Source: Lentisphaerae bacterium GWF2_38_69
GTDB taxonomy: Bacteria; Verrucomicrobiota; Lentisphaeria; Victivallales; GWF2-38-69
Length of the DNA stretch: 44,473 nucleotides
Direction of reading: 5' to 3'
NCBI GenBank assembly: GCA_001803205.1
Contig: MHBE01000001.1
Location: forward strand, 1 to 44,473
The position numbers and the translations under genes are program-made. A model generated the notes under the pieces. The model ran no database searches. It had not been told where the DNA came from and worked only from the letters and a program-made list of their open reading frames with translations. Below, one piece after another: positions 44,387 through 44,473 of this stretch (the stretch's first letter is position 1; every line of letters begins with the position of its first letter).

Positions 44387-44473
44387 TCAGGAATCTTGAT
44401 CTGGGGGACAAAAGGATGACACATGCAATCATGTTTCGCCGATTCTCTCATATCTTAATACCAGATTGGTACC

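Noticed and set aside
44387-44473. IS4-type transposase start at the right edge
   Set aside because: Only about 28 residues are visible. The similarity is limited to a LGDKR-like stretch, too little to annotate as a feature.

Overview
The window looks like chromosome from an AT-rich, Gram-negative-type bacterium. It encodes an RND efflux pump with a lipoprotein adaptor, lipobox-bearing binding proteins, secreted proteases and a fragment of lgt. I cannot name the organism. The protease at 14531-15922 begins with a KDG-type N-terminal domain that I associate with PVC-superphylum proteins, which is a weak pointer only. Most genes are housekeeping, but the window is littered with decaying or transferred pieces.

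Layout, left to right. Positions 118-824 hold a broken amino-acid permease. An RND pump and its adaptor (994-5276, minus) sit behind a complete cobalamin riboswitch, terminator and promoter (5298-5583). A DAHP synthase (minus) and a secreted glycerophosphodiesterase (plus) diverge around a perfect inverted repeat. A molybdate/tungstate ABC transporter operon (8054-11431) is interrupted between binding protein and permease by a four-helix-bundle (S23-like) gene with inverted-repeat flanks. A clostripain-type peptidase and a small secreted partner (minus) are followed by a trypsin-like protease, a CoA-transferase, tRNA-Ser(GGA) and gdhA with a strong terminator. An lgt remnant follows.

Next comes a block that may link nitrogen and phosphoenolpyruvate: a receiver/PEP-synthase-like protein, a large NAD-glutamate dehydrogenase and a GAF-containing PTS enzyme I (19400-28207). 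Both an anabolic and a catabolic glutamate dehydrogenase are therefore present. thiL follows.

From 29233 to 38543 lies a type I restriction-modification island bounded by a perfect 25-bp direct repeat. The left copy is the last 18 bases of thiL plus 7 bases. The right copy lies just before pyrR. The island carries a 5'-truncated hsdM, an unrecognised overlapping gene pair, a single-TRD hsdS, an AlbA_2/ATPase gene ending in seven 10-bp tandem repeats, and an hsdR with an amber codon and a frameshift. I found no integrase. Its restriction activity is probably dead or impaired, although the gene pair and the AlbA_2 gene are intact.

The right end is a pyrimidine operon (pyrR-pyrB-pyrC) and mutS. 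A both-ends-truncated fragment of a different hsdM directly follows mutS. The most notable signals are the B12 riboswitch ahead of an RND pump, the repeat-bounded island with its unfamiliar gene pair and tandem repeat, and the S23-like element inside an ABC operon.
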